This document shows, in pieces, positions 1-9,404 of a stretch of DNA of 63,769 bases. A program made the position numbers and the translations under genes. The stretch is from Ruminococcus sp. GTDB lineage: Bacteria; Bacillota; Clostridia; Oscillospirales; Acutalibacteraceae. The number at the start of each line of letters is the position of its first letter. The stretch's first letter is position 1. The notes under the pieces were generated by a model, which made no database searches, was not told the DNA's origin, and saw nothing but the letters and a program-made list of their open reading frames with translations. The stretch spans positions 1 through 63,769 of the forward strand of contig JAKSRB010000003.1 in NCBI GenBank assembly GCA_024403825.1, read 5' to 3'.

Positions 1-55
1 GTGCAGCTCATTCGTAATGAGCAGGTCGCAGGTTCGAGTCCCGTCACAAGCTCCA
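1..55 (+). tRNA. tRNA-Thr(CGT), 3' part only
   Basis: The window opens inside a tRNA. The anticodon stem (6-10 with 18-22) encloses the loop TTCGTAA with anticodon CGT, which reads ACG (Thr). A five-base variable loop, a T-loop TTCGAGT (33-39), the 3' acceptor strand and an encoded CCA (53-55) follow. About 21 bases of the 5' acceptor and D arm lie outside the window. The T-stem has one A-C mismatch (30 with 42) and a G-T pair, so the gene may be slightly degenerate. Confidence 0.85.
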
Positions 56-130
56 AATATAAATCCGATAACTGGCGAAAGAATCAAATACATACGCAAT
101 TTAAAGAATTTCACACAAAGGAGACTACGA

Positions 131-811
131 ATGAATGATTTTCCATTTGAAACACTGCTGAAAGCTAATGATTCAAAAGACAGATGGTATCCTACACCAA
201 TTGACACTTTGAAATATTCAGTTAAGATTGACACGAGCATTGAAAACGCCGGGGCGCTGCATAGTAACATAGCATATAACTTGCAATACATTGAGTTTTT
301 GGAAAAAGAACTTGAGGAATTGAAGTTATCAAATGTTGTATACATAATGGTTGTTAAAAACTATGTAATTACAAGTATGTCAATTATTGAAGGGCTATTT
401 ACTAATATTGTAAAATCAAATGATTGGTGGAAAACTTCAGATTTGGAAAGTTTAGGAACTACTCAAGCCAATGAAACAAAATTTGAAGATCAAAAGTATG
501 TAATAAAAACCGAACTACTCAAAAAGGTTGAGCCATATAATGTTCAAATGAATTTGGACGAATTAATCAAAATTTTGAATCGACACCATTCCGCTTTAGG
601 AGTTGATCATCTTATTTATCCAGCACTAAAGCGATTGAAGGATTTGAGAAATAGAGTTCATCTACAGAAAACCGAAGGAAATACAGATCACGATTACAAT
701 GCGTTTGATTATTCGGTAAAAAACGAAATGAGCGAAATTCTACACGATATACTTACTTCGCCCAAAATAACAGACCGCCCCGAAACATTTAATTTTATTA
801 AAAGCGAATAA
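131..811 (+). CDS. HEPN-like hypothetical protein (possible island cargo)
   Basis: A 226-residue soluble, mostly helical protein that I do not recognise as a named family. The start is ATG at 131, eight bases after AAGGAG; the open frame runs back into the tRNA but has no ribosome site there. Near the C-terminus, LRNRVH (R173, H177) resembles the R-polar-x-x-H signature of HEPN domains, which are RNase or abortive-infection modules in toxin-antitoxin and phage defence systems. No antitoxin or nucleotidyltransferase partner is visible. It sits alone between a tRNA and guaA, with a strong hairpin after it and an integrase-tail-like sequence beyond. The HEPN call rests on this short motif and helical character only. 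Confidence 0.5.
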   Translation: MNDFPFETLLKANDSKDRWYPTPIDTLKYSVKIDTSIENAGALHSNIAYNLQYIEFLEKELEELKLSNVVYIMVVKNYVITSMSIIEGLFTNIVKSNDWWKTSDLESLGTTQANETKFEDQKYVIKTELLKKVEPYNVQMNLDELIKILNRHHSALGVDHLIYPALKRLKDLRNRVHLQKTEGNTDHDYNAFDYSVKNEMSEILHDILTSPKITDRPETFNFIKSE

Positions 812-816
812 AAAGA

Positions 817-865
817 AAAAAGAGCTAACTGACTTCTCAAAAAATCAGTTAGCTCTTTACTTTTA
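817..865. terminator. Bidirectional terminator hairpin
   Basis: A perfect 12-bp stem (821-832 with 845-856, arms AGAGCTAACTGA and its complement) encloses a 12-base loop. It has A-runs on the left and T-rich sequence on the right, so it can end the HEPN-like gene on plus. The stronger T-run is on the minus strand, where an element gene may once have ended. Confidence 0.75.
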
Positions 866-914
866 CAATAATTCAAATAATGTTGCCATTTTGTTGCCAC
901 AAAGGGCGCAAACA
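866..914. other. Possible integrase-tail / attachment-site scar
   Basis: Read on the minus strand this short stretch encodes VATKWQH. It resembles the C-terminal VAT/KWQ residues I associate with Firmicute tyrosine integrases whose 3' end adjoins the attachment site. The surrounding minus-strand frame (709-915) is not a credible gene. No direct repeat of the tRNA end was found here, so the boundary call is inference. Confidence 0.3.
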
Positions 915-949
915 CGGCGAAAATCCTTATTTTATGGGATTTTTCACGG
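915..949 (-). terminator. Putative terminator after guaA
   Basis: GAAAATCC (919-926) pairs with GGATTTTTC (937-945, one bulged base) just beyond the guaA stop codon. The T-run after the stem is weak, so termination efficiency is uncertain. Confidence 0.45.
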
Positions 950-957
950 GTGTGAAA

Positions 958-2502
958 TCATTCCCACTCAACAGTTCCAGGTGGTTTTGATGTAATATCA
1001 TACACAACTCTGTTTACATGTTCAACTTCATTTATTATTCGGTTTGAAACTCTGCCGAGAATTTCATATGGAATCTTTGCCCAGTCCGCTGTCATAAAAT
1101 CATCCGTTGTTACTGCACGAATTGCAACTAATTCATCGTATGTACGAGCGTCACCCATTACTCCTACAGTTTTTACTCCTGGCAATACTGCAAAAAACTG
1201 GCTCATTTTCTCTGCATATCCGCACTTATCCATTTCATCTCTGAGAATTGCATCTGCTTCCTGTAATATTCTTACCTTTTCAGCAGTAACTTCACCAATT
1301 ACTCTTACTCCAAGTCCCGGACCAGGGAACGGCTGTCGCCATACTAATTCATGTGGTAAGCCTAATTTCTCACCTACAGCTCTTACCTCATCCTTAAATA
1401 AATCCTTTAATGGCTCAATTATGCCCTCAAAAGTAATATCTGCCGGCACACCAACCTGATTGTGATGAGTTTTAATTTTTGCCGCATCACCTTTTCCACT
1501 CTCAATGCGGTCAGGATATATAGTTCCCTGTGCAAAATATCCTGTTCCATAACTCTCTCTGATTTTATTCCAGAATACATTATAAAACTCTGTTCCGATT
1601 ATCTTGCGTTTAGCTTCAGGCTCCTCTACCCCTTTGAGCTTTGACAAAAATTCTTCCTGACAATTTATTCTTACAAAATTCATATCAAATAGCTTTGTAA
1701 ATGTCTGCTCAACATAATCGCCTTCATCTTTACGCATAAGTCCCTGATCAACAAATACACAGGTAAGCTGTTTTCCAACCGCTTTACTTAAAAGTGCAGC
1801 CGCAACTGATGAATCTACTCCTCCTGAAAGTCCGAGTACAACTCCCTTATCGCCAATCTCCTCTTTAAGCTGTGCAACTGTTGTATCAATGAAGTTATCC
1901 ATTTTCCAATCGCCCTTACATTCACACACATTGTAAAGGAAAGATTTCAACATATCTTTTCCGTTCTCAGTATGATTAACTTCTGGGTGGAATTGTACTC
2001 CATACAATTTTTTATCAGCATCAGACATAGCCGCAACAGGACAATTTGCAGTTGTCGCAGTAATTTTGAAGCCCTTTGGAGGCTCATTAATGTAATCTCT
2101 ATGGCTCATCCATGATATACCCTCTTTCGGTATATCATTAAATAATACATCATCTTTATAGCTTGTTTCAGTTTTTCCGTACTCACTTACAGAATTATCT
2201 GTTGCAGAAATTACATTGCCACCAAGTAAATATGCCATAAGCTGACAACCATAACAAATTCCTAAAATTGGTATTCCAAGCTCAAATATTTCAGGAGTAT
2301 AATGAGGTGATTTTTTATCATATACGCTATTCGGACCACCAGTAAAGATAATTCCCTTTGGTGCAATTTCTTTTATTCTCTGAATATCAACTGTATATGG
2401 CAATATTTCGCAATAAACATTGCACTCTCGCACTCTTCTTGCAATAAGCTGATTGTATTGTCCGCCAAAGTCCAATACAATTACTGTTTCTTTGTTATCC
2501 AT
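958..2502 (-). CDS. guaA: GMP synthase (glutamine-hydrolysing)
   Basis: A 514-residue enzyme of normal family length that amidates XMP to GMP using glutamine and ATP. The N-terminal class I amidotransferase domain has nucleophile C83 in GICYGCQ and the His-Glu pair in FHPEVN (H172, E174). The ATP-pyrophosphatase PP-loop is SGGVDSS (about 226-232). The C-terminal dimerisation domain ends in the expected PPGTVEWE. It starts at ATG 2502 behind AAAGGTGG. It is the last gene of the purC-purF-purB-purA-guaA set, after purA and an intergenic hairpin. The 3' end of guaA is a known integration site for genomic islands in other bacteria, which may bear on the foreign-looking gene beyond it. Confidence 0.97.
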   Translation of the reverse strand: MDNKETVIVLDFGGQYNQLIARRVRECNVYCEILPYTVDIQRIKEIAPKGIIFTGGPNSVYDKKSPHYTPEIFELGIPILGICYGCQLMAYLLGGNVISATDNSVSEYGKTETSYKDDVLFNDIPKEGISWMSHRDYINEPPKGFKITATTANCPVAAMSDADKKLYGVQFHPEVNHTENGKDMLKSFLYNVCECKGDWKMDNFIDTTVAQLKEEIGDKGVVLGLSGGVDSSVAAALLSKAVGKQLTCVFVDQGLMRKDEGDYVEQTFTKLFDMNFVRINCQEEFLSKLKGVEEPEAKRKIIGTEFYNVFWNKIRESYGTGYFAQGTIYPDRIESGKGDAAKIKTHHNQVGVPADITFEGIIEPLKDLFKDEVRAVGEKLGLPHELVWRQPFPGPGLGVRVIGEVTAEKVRILQEADAILRDEMDKCGYAEKMSQFFAVLPGVKTVGVMGDARTYDELVAIRAVTTDDFMTADWAKIPYEILGRVSNRIINEVEHVNRVVYDITSKPPGTVEWE

Positions 2503-2539
2503 ATCCTATACCACCTTTATTTTGGCATTAATAATTTTC

Positions 2540-2558
2540 GGGCGGATATAATCCGCCC
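2540..2558. repeat. Intergenic hairpin between purA and guaA
   Basis: A perfect GGGCGGAT/ATCCGCCC palindrome with a 3-base loop lies between the purA stop and the guaA ribosome site. The minus strand has only GAAAATTATT after it, so it looks more like an RNA-stabilising or processing hairpin than a strong terminator. I see no purine-riboswitch core here. Confidence 0.6.
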
Positions 2559-2575
2559 TTTAATTAAATATAAAT

Positions 2576-3853
2576 TTATCTGTAAATAATGTCATCTCTT
2601 GATGGTCCGTTTGATACCATTGTAATCGGAACACCAATTTCTTTTTCTGCAAATTCTATATATTCTCTGCATTCCTTAGGGAGCTTGTCATATTCCTTAA
2701 TGCCAGAGATAGAGCATTTCCAACCCTTTAATGTTTTTAATATAGGCTTACATCTCTTTAATTTAGTTGTTGATGGGAAATAATCAATTACTTCACCGTC
2801 AAGCTCATAGCCTACGCATACAGGAATTTCATCAAGATAACCTAAAACATCAAGTACTGTAAAAGCTACCTGTGTTGCACCCTGAACCATACAGCCATAG
2901 CGTGTTGCTACTAAATCAAGCCAACCCATTCTTCTTGGTCTGCCTGTTGTTGCACCAAATTCGCCACCGTCACCGCCTCTTCTGCGGAGCTCGTCAGCCT
3001 CATCACCAAAGATTTCAGAAACAAATTCACCTGCACCAACTGCACTTGAATATGCCTTTACAACTGTAATAATCTCCTTGATTTCATAAGGTGGTATGCC
3101 TGCACCAACTGCACCATAGCCTGCAATAGTATTTGAAGATGTTACCATTGGATAAATACCAAAGTCGGTATCCTTTAATGAACCAAGCTGACCCTCAAGA
3201 AGAATGTTCTTACCCTCTTTAAGTGCCTTATGTAAGAATGAAAATGCATCTCCAACATATGGAGCAAGCAATTCCTTATATTCCATAAGCTTGTCATAAA
3301 CTTCCTGCTCAGTAATTTCAGGCTTATTATATAAATTTTTGAGAGTTGCATTTTTGATTTCAAGAGCATGATGAATTTTTGCTTTTAATGAATCAGGGTC
3401 ATCATAAAGCTCATTAATCTGAAAACCAATCTTTGAATACTTATCAGAATAGAATGGTGCAATACCACTCTTTGTTGAACCAAAAGAATTTTTACCAAGT
3501 CTTTCCTCTTCATAGCAGTCAAAAGCTACATGATAAGGCATTACAATCTGTGCTCTGTCAGAAATAATAATCTTTGGTTCCGGCACTCCTCTTTCCTTGA
3601 GGTGAGCCATTTCCTTTACAAAGTTTTCAACACTAAAAGCAACACCGTTGCCAATTATGTTGGTGATGTTCTGATGAAAAACACCTGACGGAAGCTGATG
3701 CAAAGCAAATTTTCCGTAGTTGTTTACTATAGTGTGACCAGCATTAGCACCACCCTGAAAGCGAATTACAATATCGCTGTCATTTGCGAGTACATCGGTA
3801 ATTTTACCCTTACCTTCATCGCCCCAGTTGGCACCTACTATTGCTTTTACCAT
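2576..3853 (-). CDS. purA: Adenylosuccinate synthetase
   Basis: A 425-residue GTP-dependent ligase that joins IMP and aspartate, the first step toward AMP. The N-terminal WGDEGKGK phosphate loop (about residues 10-17) is present with its catalytic Asp. The IMP-binding regions and the Arg-rich GATTGRPRR segment are intact, and the length matches the family. It lies between purB and guaA, so the two IMP branches toward AMP and GMP are encoded side by side. The start at ATG 3853 follows AAAAGGAGTTTTAA. Confidence 0.96.
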   Translation of the reverse strand: MVKAIVGANWGDEGKGKITDVLANDSDIVIRFQGGANAGHTIVNNYGKFALHQLPSGVFHQNITNIIGNGVAFSVENFVKEMAHLKERGVPEPKIIISDRAQIVMPYHVAFDCYEEERLGKNSFGSTKSGIAPFYSDKYSKIGFQINELYDDPDSLKAKIHHALEIKNATLKNLYNKPEITEQEVYDKLMEYKELLAPYVGDAFSFLHKALKEGKNILLEGQLGSLKDTDFGIYPMVTSSNTIAGYGAVGAGIPPYEIKEIITVVKAYSSAVGAGEFVSEIFGDEADELRRRGGDGGEFGATTGRPRRMGWLDLVATRYGCMVQGATQVAFTVLDVLGYLDEIPVCVGYELDGEVIDYFPSTTKLKRCKPILKTLKGWKCSISGIKEYDKLPKECREYIEFAEKEIGVPITMVSNGPSRDDIIYR

Positions 3854-3903
3854 AATTTAAAACTCCTTTTTGCAGAATGCAAATAATTAAAACTTATATG
3901 ATT

Positions 3904-5340
3904 TTATACATTAATTTCAGGTCTGTCTGACTCAATATTCTTATATTTTTCAAGAACAGGTGCAACACACTCATTTAAGAAGTCCTCTGTCTGTTCTTTT
4001 GCTCTGCCTGTATATTTCTCAGGCTGTAAAATTGTTTCAAGCTCCTCAAGAGTTACTCCGAATGCGTCATCATCAGCTATTCTGCTGAGGAGGTCGTTTT
4101 CTCCGCCCTCTTCCTTAATAACCTTTGATGCTGCCATAGAATGAACTCTGATTTTTTCATGAAGCTGTTGTCTGTCTGCTCCACGCTTTTTAACTGCATC
4201 CATCATAATATTTTCTGTAGCCATAAATGGAAGCTCTTTTCTGAGGCGTTGCTCAATAACCTTTGGATATACAACAAGACCATCAGCAACATTTGCATAA
4301 AGTGAAAGAATACCATCAACTGCAAGAAATGCTTCCGGAACACTCAAACGCTTATTTGCAGAGTCATCAAGTGTTCTTTCAAACCACTGAGTAGCAGTAG
4401 TAAAGTAACCGTTAAGAACATCAACCATTACATATCTTGAAAGTGAACCAATTCGCTCACTACGCATTGGATTACGCTTATAAGCCATTGCAGATGAACC
4501 AATCTGATTTTTTTCAAATGGTTCTTCAACTTCCTTTAAGTGCTGCAAAAGTCTGATGTCATTTGAGAATTTAGCGGCACTCTGAGCAATTCCAGCCAGA
4601 ACATTAAGGAATTGAGAATCAAGCTTTCGTGAGTATGTCTGACCTGATACAGGGAAACAAGCCTTATAACCCATTTTCTGAGCAATTTTATTATCAAGCT
4701 CCTTACACTTTGAATGGTCACCGTCAAACAATTCGAGGAAGCTTGCCTGAGTACCTGTAGTACCCTTAGAACCAAGCAATTTTGCTTTTGAAAGCTGATA
4801 TTCAACATCTTCCAAATCCATAAGCAATTCCTGAATCCAAAGTGTTGCTCTTTTACCAACAGTTGTAGGCTGAGCAGGCTGAAAATGTGTAAAAGCAAGT
4901 GTTGGCAATGCCCTGTACTCATCAGCAAATTTTGAGAGATTGCGTATAACAGTAACCAGTTTTTTTCTGATAACCTCAAGTCCCTCAGTCATAATTATAA
5001 TATCAGTATTATCGCCTACATAGCAGGAGGTTGCTCCAAGGTGAATAATTCCCTTAGCCTTTGGACATTGTACACCATAAGCATAAACATGTGACATTAC
5101 ATCATGACGCACAAGCTTTTCACGCTCCTGAGCAACCTCATAATTAATGTCATCTGCATTAGCTTTAAGCTCATCAATCTGTTCCTGAGTAACAGGAAGT
5201 CCAAGCTCCATTTCAGCCTCAGCAAGTGCAATCCAAAGCTTTCTCCATGTTCTGAACTTTTTATCAGGAGAAAATATGTACTTCATTTCTCTGCTTGCAT
5301 AACGAGCAGACAATGGAGATTCATAGGTATCTTTTATCAT
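3904..5340 (-). CDS. purB: Adenylosuccinate lyase
   Basis: A 478-residue lyase acting twice in purine synthesis: on SAICAR to release AICAR, and on adenylosuccinate to release AMP. The fumarase/aspartase-family signature GSSAMAYKRNP is present in the C-terminal half, with helical bundle segments throughout. An upstream in-frame TTG at 5349 directly abuts the AAAGG ribosome site, whereas ATG at 5340 is spaced nine bases from it, so 5340 is chosen. It follows purF and precedes purA. Confidence 0.95.
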   Translation of the reverse strand: MIKDTYESPLSARYASREMKYIFSPDKKFRTWRKLWIALAEAEMELGLPVTQEQIDELKANADDINYEVAQEREKLVRHDVMSHVYAYGVQCPKAKGIIHLGATSCYVGDNTDIIIMTEGLEVIRKKLVTVIRNLSKFADEYRALPTLAFTHFQPAQPTTVGKRATLWIQELLMDLEDVEYQLSKAKLLGSKGTTGTQASFLELFDGDHSKCKELDNKIAQKMGYKACFPVSGQTYSRKLDSQFLNVLAGIAQSAAKFSNDIRLLQHLKEVEEPFEKNQIGSSAMAYKRNPMRSERIGSLSRYVMVDVLNGYFTTATQWFERTLDDSANKRLSVPEAFLAVDGILSLYANVADGLVVYPKVIEQRLRKELPFMATENIMMDAVKKRGADRQQLHEKIRVHSMAASKVIKEEGGENDLLSRIADDDAFGVTLEELETILQPEKYTGRAKEQTEDFLNECVAPVLEKYKNIESDRPEINV

Positions 5341-5425
5341 TTGTAACAACCTTTCAATTAATGTTATTGCAATTTAATTGGTAAACAAAATCACCATAAT
5401 ATATATTAATGTATTATTAAAAATA

Positions 5426-6883
5426 CTAATTATTTTTGTCTTTAAACTCCATACCACCACGCTCTTTACCCTTGAACATTTCAAGAGTAATATTCGCAGG
5501 ATAATTTCCTGTAAAACAACCATCACAGAAACCAACAGGTGCATAACCTATCATTTCATGCAAGGATTCAACAGGAAGATAGCCAAGTGAATCCGCACCG
5601 CTCAGCTTGGTAATTTCTTCAATGGTATGGTTGCAGGCTATAAGCTCACCCCTTGACGGAATATCTGTTCCATAATAGCAAGGCCACAAAAATGGTGGTG
5701 AACTGATACGCATATGAACTTCCTTTGCTCCTGCTTCCCTCAGCATAGTAACAATTCGGTCAACAGTTGTACCTCTTACAATACTGTCATCAATTATAAC
5801 AACTCTCTTGCCTTTTACCATATTTGCAATCGGATTAAGCTTAATACGAACGCTTTTCATTCGCTCTTTCTGAGTTGGCTTAATAAAAGTACGCCCTATG
5901 TAGCTGTTTTTCATAATTGCTTTTTCATAAGGGATACCTGATTCCTCGCTGTATCCTATTGCCGCATCAATACCTGACTCTGGCACACCAACAACCATAT
6001 CAGCCTCAACAGGAAAAGACCTTGCAAGTATTCTTCCTGCCTGCTTTCTTGCTTCATAGACACTTACGCCATCAATATTTGAATCACTGCGTGCAAAATA
6101 TATGTACTCAAAAATACACATAGCTTTTTTCTTATCGCCAAAATCGGGCTTAATTGAGCGTATGCCGTCATTATCGACAACTACTATTTCGCCAGGCTCA
6201 ATATCTCTGACAAAATCAGCACCACAGGCATCCAATGCACAGCTTTCGCTTGCAAAAACTACAGAATCATTATATTTACCCATACAAAGAGGTTTAAATC
6301 CATGTGGGTCACGAGCCGCAATTATTTTACGAGGACTCATTACAAGAAGTGAATATGCTCCTTCAAGCTGCTGCATAGCACGAGCAACAGCATCTTCAAC
6401 GGTATGACATTTTAAACGCTCTCTTGCTATCAAATAACAGATAACCTCTGAATCAATGGTTGTCTGAAAAATAGCACCTCGTTCTTCAAGTGTGCGTCTG
6501 ATTTCAACTGCATTAGTTAAGTTTCCGTTATGTGCGACAGCAAGAGTGCCCTTTACATAACGCATAACAAGCGGTTGTGCATTTTCCAGCACAGAGCCGC
6601 CTGCTGTTGAATAACGGACATGAGATAATCCCATTTGACCGCTTAATGAGTCAAGTATAGCATTATTAAACACTTCACTTACCAAGCCCATATTTTTGTG
6701 ATAATCTATTACACCTTCATCAGCTACAGCAATTCCACAACTTTCCTGACCTCTGTGCTGAAGTGCAAGAAGTCCATTATAACAGGCATATGCAGGATTA
6801 ATTGTGCCGTCACTGAATATTCCGAATACACCACACTCCTCATGCAGTTCTTCTTTAGCAAAATTATCAAAATTAGAATTCAA
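5426..6883 (-). CDS. purF: Amidophosphoribosyltransferase, likely [4Fe-4S] type
   Basis: A 485-residue enzyme catalysing the committed step of purine synthesis, from PRPP and glutamine to phosphoribosylamine. The N-terminal nucleophile is C16 (EECGVFG); the preceding 15 residues are a propeptide expected to be cleaved off. The PRPP-binding motif VVIIDDSIVRGTT lies near residue 365. The C-terminal CDGC pair resembles cysteines that hold a [4Fe-4S] cluster in Bacillus-type PurF, suggesting an oxygen-sensitive enzyme. The start codon is TTG at 6883 behind GGACGGTG; there is no Met before Cys16. Confidence 0.95.
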   Translation of the reverse strand: MNSNFDNFAKEELHEECGVFGIFSDGTINPAYACYNGLLALQHRGQESCGIAVADEGVIDYHKNMGLVSEVFNNAILDSLSGQMGLSHVRYSTAGGSVLENAQPLVMRYVKGTLAVAHNGNLTNAVEIRRTLEERGAIFQTTIDSEVICYLIARERLKCHTVEDAVARAMQQLEGAYSLLVMSPRKIIAARDPHGFKPLCMGKYNDSVVFASESCALDACGADFVRDIEPGEIVVVDNDGIRSIKPDFGDKKKAMCIFEYIYFARSDSNIDGVSVYEARKQAGRILARSFPVEADMVVGVPESGIDAAIGYSEESGIPYEKAIMKNSYIGRTFIKPTQKERMKSVRIKLNPIANMVKGKRVVIIDDSIVRGTTVDRIVTMLREAGAKEVHMRISSPPFLWPCYYGTDIPSRGELIACNHTIEEITKLSGADSLGYLPVESLHEMIGYAPVGFCDGCFTGNYPANITLEMFKGKERGGMEFKDKNN

Positions 6884-6934
6884 GTGTTACACCGTCCGTT
6901 ATTCAAAATATAGTACAAATTTATAAAATCAAAA

Positions 6935-7642
6935 TCAAGCAAGACCAATACGCTTCATCATTTCAGCGTAAGCTTCCTCAACACCACCGAGGTCACGACG
7001 GAAACGGTCTTTATCAAGCTTTTCGTGTGTATCTACATCCCAGAAGCGGCAGGTATCAGGTGAAATTTCGTCAGCAAGTAAAATCTGACCATGGAATCTG
7101 CCAAACTCAATCTTAAAGTCGATAAGGTCAATATTACATTCCTTAAAGAACTTAATCATAACCTCATTAATCTTGAATGTAAGTTCAGAGATAGTATCAA
7201 TTTCTTCCTTTGTAGCATAACCGGCTGCAAGGATATGATATTCATTAACCATTGGGTCACCAAGAGCATCATCCTTATAGCAGAACTCAAGGATTGGGCA
7301 ATTAAGCTCAGTACCCTCTGCAATGCCAAGACGCTTTGAAAAGCTTCCGGCAGCCTTATTTCTTACGATAACCTCAAGAGGAACTATCTCAACCTTTTTG
7401 AGAACAGTATCTCTGTCGTTAAGCTCTTCAACATAATCTGTAGGAATACCTTCTTTTTCAAGGAGCTTAAACATAAAATTGGACATACGGTTATTAACTA
7501 CACCCTTACCAATAATTGTACCCTTTTTCTCGCCATTAAATGCTGTAGCATCATCCTTATATGATACAACGCAATAATCAGGATTTTCAGTTGAATAAAC
7601 CTTTTTAGCTTTACCTTCATAAAGAAGCTCTTTCTTTTCCAT
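6935..7642 (-). CDS. purC: SAICAR synthase
   Basis: A 235-residue ATP-grasp-like ligase that condenses CAIR with aspartate to form SAICAR. It has the family motifs around FKIEFGRF and [12 protein letters not shown] and the usual single-domain length. It is the promoter-proximal gene of the purine set, starting at ATG 7642 behind TTGGAGGAA. The purE, purD, purH, purL, purM and purN genes are not in this window and must lie elsewhere if the pathway is complete. Confidence 0.96.
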   Translation of the reverse strand: MEKKELLYEGKAKKVYSTENPDYCVVSYKDDATAFNGEKKGTIIGKGVVNNRMSNFMFKLLEKEGIPTDYVEELNDRDTVLKKVEIVPLEVIVRNKAAGSFSKRLGIAEGTELNCPILEFCYKDDALGDPMVNEYHILAAGYATKEEIDTISELTFKINEVMIKFFKECNIDLIDFKIEFGRFHGQILLADEISPDTCRFWDVDTHEKLDKDRFRRDLGGVEEAYAEMMKRIGLA

Positions 7643-7693
7643 TCAATATTCCTCCAATGGGCAAAAACACCCAAATAATTAAAAATCAAGTTT

Positions 7694-7722
7694 ATTATAC
7701 TATATTTAAAGAATTTTTACAA
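7694..7722 (-). promoter_or_regulatory. Promoter of the pur cluster
   Basis: On the minus strand, -35 TTGTAA (7722-7717) and -10 TATAAT (7699-7694) are separated by exactly 17 bp, about 50 bp upstream of purC. No purine-riboswitch core or clear PurR box is seen in the roughly 45-base leader. Confidence 0.8.
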
Positions 7723-7774
7723 CATATATTTAAAATTTTCTTAGAAAACTTGTAAAAACAAACATAAAGCCAAA

Positions 7775-7802
7775 GGCAACACTATAAAAATCAAGTGTTG
7801 CC
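7775..7802 (-). terminator. Terminator after rpiB
   Basis: A 9-bp perfect stem (GGCAACACT with AGTGTTGCC) and a 10-base loop lie just downstream of the rpiB stop. The following TTTGGCTTT is only moderately U-rich. It separates the rpiB unit from the pur promoter. Confidence 0.75.
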
Positions 7803-7818
7803 ATAGCAATTTTTATGA

Positions 7819-8274
7819 TTATTCTTCAATAGAAAAAGTGCCGTTTTCAATAGCTTCAAGCATAGCAAGTCTGTTATCGTGTCTTCCGCCCTCTTCAGGG
7901 GTATTCAAAAATATATCAGCATACTTTACAGCATCTTCTTCTGTTGTCACACGACCGCCCATACATAAAATATTAGCATGATTATGTCTGCGTGTCATTT
8001 CAGCACCAAATTCATTATTTACAACTGCCGCTCTGATACCCTTAACCTTATTAGCCGCCATTGAAATGCCAATTCCTGTACCACAACATAGAATACCACA
8101 TTCACATTCACCGCTTGTAACAGCAGTTGCTACCTTATATGCATAAACAGGATAATCCACGCTGTCTGTGCTGTATGTACCAAAATCCTTATACTCAATA
8201 CCTTTTTCATCAAGATATTTTTTTATAGCGGTAATAAGATTAAATCCGCCATGGTCACAACCAAGTGCTATCAT
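7819..8274 (-). CDS. rpiB: Ribose-5-phosphate isomerase B
   Basis: A 151-residue RpiB/LacAB-family isomerase interconverting ribulose 5-phosphate and ribose 5-phosphate, the precursor of PRPP used by the adjacent purine pathway. It has the N-terminal GCDHGGF, catalytic Cys in CCGTGIGISMAANK, and the TRRHNHAN segment. The start ATG follows the tsaB stop codon with no gap (TAA-ATG), so the genes are probably translationally coupled. A related LacAB subunit is unlikely because it would need a partner. Confidence 0.93.
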   Translation of the reverse strand: MIALGCDHGGFNLITAIKKYLDEKGIEYKDFGTYSTDSVDYPVYAYKVATAVTSGECECGILCCGTGIGISMAANKVKGIRAAVVNNEFGAEMTRRHNHANILCMGGRVTTEEDAVKYADIFLNTPEEGGRHDNRLAMLEAIENGTFSIEE

Positions 8275-8979
8275 TTATTTAACCCCCAATTTCTTGTTAA
8301 GCTCTCGCTGTGCCTGTGGTAATCTCAGATATTCAGGCATAAGCTCTGAGCAATTTATAACATTACCCTGATTTACGCTTTTTATTGCAATCAAGGCTGT
8401 TGAAGAAGCTTTTTGCGTTCTGTAATTAATTGGTGCTAAAGCCACATTCGGTAATTCATTATTAAAATATCCTGCTGTAATCTCTGCACCGTCACCAACA
8501 AGAACTACTTTTTCTTTATAATTAACCAATTCATTTTTCAGATTTTCAAGCGATAAAGCCCTGTCCTCTGTAATTCGTTCAACGCAGTTATCTTTTATTC
8601 TGAAAAGTGCATTATAAACCTGTGAGCAACGAGCATCCATTACAGCACATACAATGCAATCATTACCAAGCATATTATATGCCATACTTTCAAGCGTTGA
8701 AACAGATACACAAGGAATATCCTTTGCAAATGCAATTCCTTTGACAGCCGCTACTCCTATTCTTACTCCTGTAAATGAACCAGGTCCTGCATTTACTGCA
8801 ATATAATCAATTTCATCATATGTCAATGAAGTATTAATCAACAGCTGTTCAATCATAGGTACAAGCGTCTGACTATGGGTTAATGTTGTATTTATAAAAA
8901 ATTCTCCGATTATTTTATTTTCATCTGCAACTGCCACCGATGCGGCTTTAGCTGATGTATCAACTGCAAGTATTTTCAT
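8275..8979 (-). CDS. tsaB: tRNA threonylcarbamoyladenosine biosynthesis protein TsaB
   Basis: A 234-residue TsaB, the inactive ASKHA-fold partner that scaffolds TsaD and TsaE in making t6A37 on ANN-decoding tRNAs. The N-terminal ILAVDTSAKAASVAV and the central AVNAGPGSFTGVRIG are characteristic. It lacks the metal-binding His pair of TsaD, as expected. It lies immediately after tsaE; tsaD itself is not adjacent, although a TsaD-like paralogue is encoded at 33.3-34.3 kb. Confidence 0.93.
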   Translation of the reverse strand: MKILAVDTSAKAASVAVADENKIIGEFFINTTLTHSQTLVPMIEQLLINTSLTYDEIDYIAVNAGPGSFTGVRIGVAAVKGIAFAKDIPCVSVSTLESMAYNMLGNDCIVCAVMDARCSQVYNALFRIKDNCVERITEDRALSLENLKNELVNYKEKVVLVGDGAEITAGYFNNELPNVALAPINYRTQKASSTALIAIKSVNQGNVINCSELMPEYLRLPQAQRELNKKLGVK

Positions 8980-9402
8980 TTATAAATCAACACCCTCAAT
9001 TTCAAATATTCGCTCATTATCAGAAGTCCCTTTGCTGATATTTATTCTGATTGCATTATCAGGCAAAGCTCCTTCGATATTTTCGCTCCATTCGATTATT
9101 ATTATTCCGTTTTCAAGATAATCAAAGAAACCTGTTGATTCAAGGTCTTCCCACGAATTAATTCTATACATATCAAAATGATATATATTAAATTTTCCTG
9201 AGTAACTGTTTACAATGGCAAAGGTTGGACTTGATACTCCGTCATTTACTCCGAGTGCAGAGGCAAAGCCCCTTGTAAAAGCGGTTTTACCCATCCCAAG
9301 TCCACCAAACATTGCAACAACCTCTGTTCCTTTTAGCTTTTCTGCTATTCTTGCACCAAGCTTTTCAGTTTCCTCAGGACTTACGGTTATTTGTTTAATC
9401 AT
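8980..9402 (-). CDS. tsaE: tRNA t6A biosynthesis ATPase TsaE
   Basis: A 140-residue P-loop ATPase that drives turnover of the TsaBDE complex. Walker A is GGLGMGKTAFTRG (about 32-44) and the C-terminal part has IIIIEWSEN typical of the family. An in-frame TTG at 9408 would overlap the fhs stop; the ATG at 9402, just after TGA, is more plausible, giving TGATTATG. Its ribosome site is weak, so coupling to fhs translation is likely. Confidence 0.92.
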   Translation of the reverse strand: MIKQITVSPEETEKLGARIAEKLKGTEVVAMFGGLGMGKTAFTRGFASALGVNDGVSSPTFAIVNSYSGKFNIYHFDMYRINSWEDLESTGFFDYLENGIIIIEWSENIEGALPDNAIRINISKGTSDNERIFEIEGVDL

Positions 9403-9404
9403 AA

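Noticed and set aside
709-915. Minus-strand 68-codon frame over the hairpin at 0.8 kb
   Set aside because: No ribosome site; it crosses a terminator and overlaps the 3' end of the HEPN-like gene. Only its first residues resemble an integrase tail, which is noted as a scar.
2503-2575. Purine riboswitch upstream of guaA
   Set aside because: Only one GC-rich hairpin is present; the three-way junction core and conserved loops are missing.
4536-4979. 147-codon minus-strand frame inside purB
   Set aside because: Shadow of purB in another frame; the purB reading has all family motifs.
6935-7642. Transferred origin of the pur cluster
   Set aside because: Codon use, ribosome sites and promoter match the surrounding housekeeping genes.
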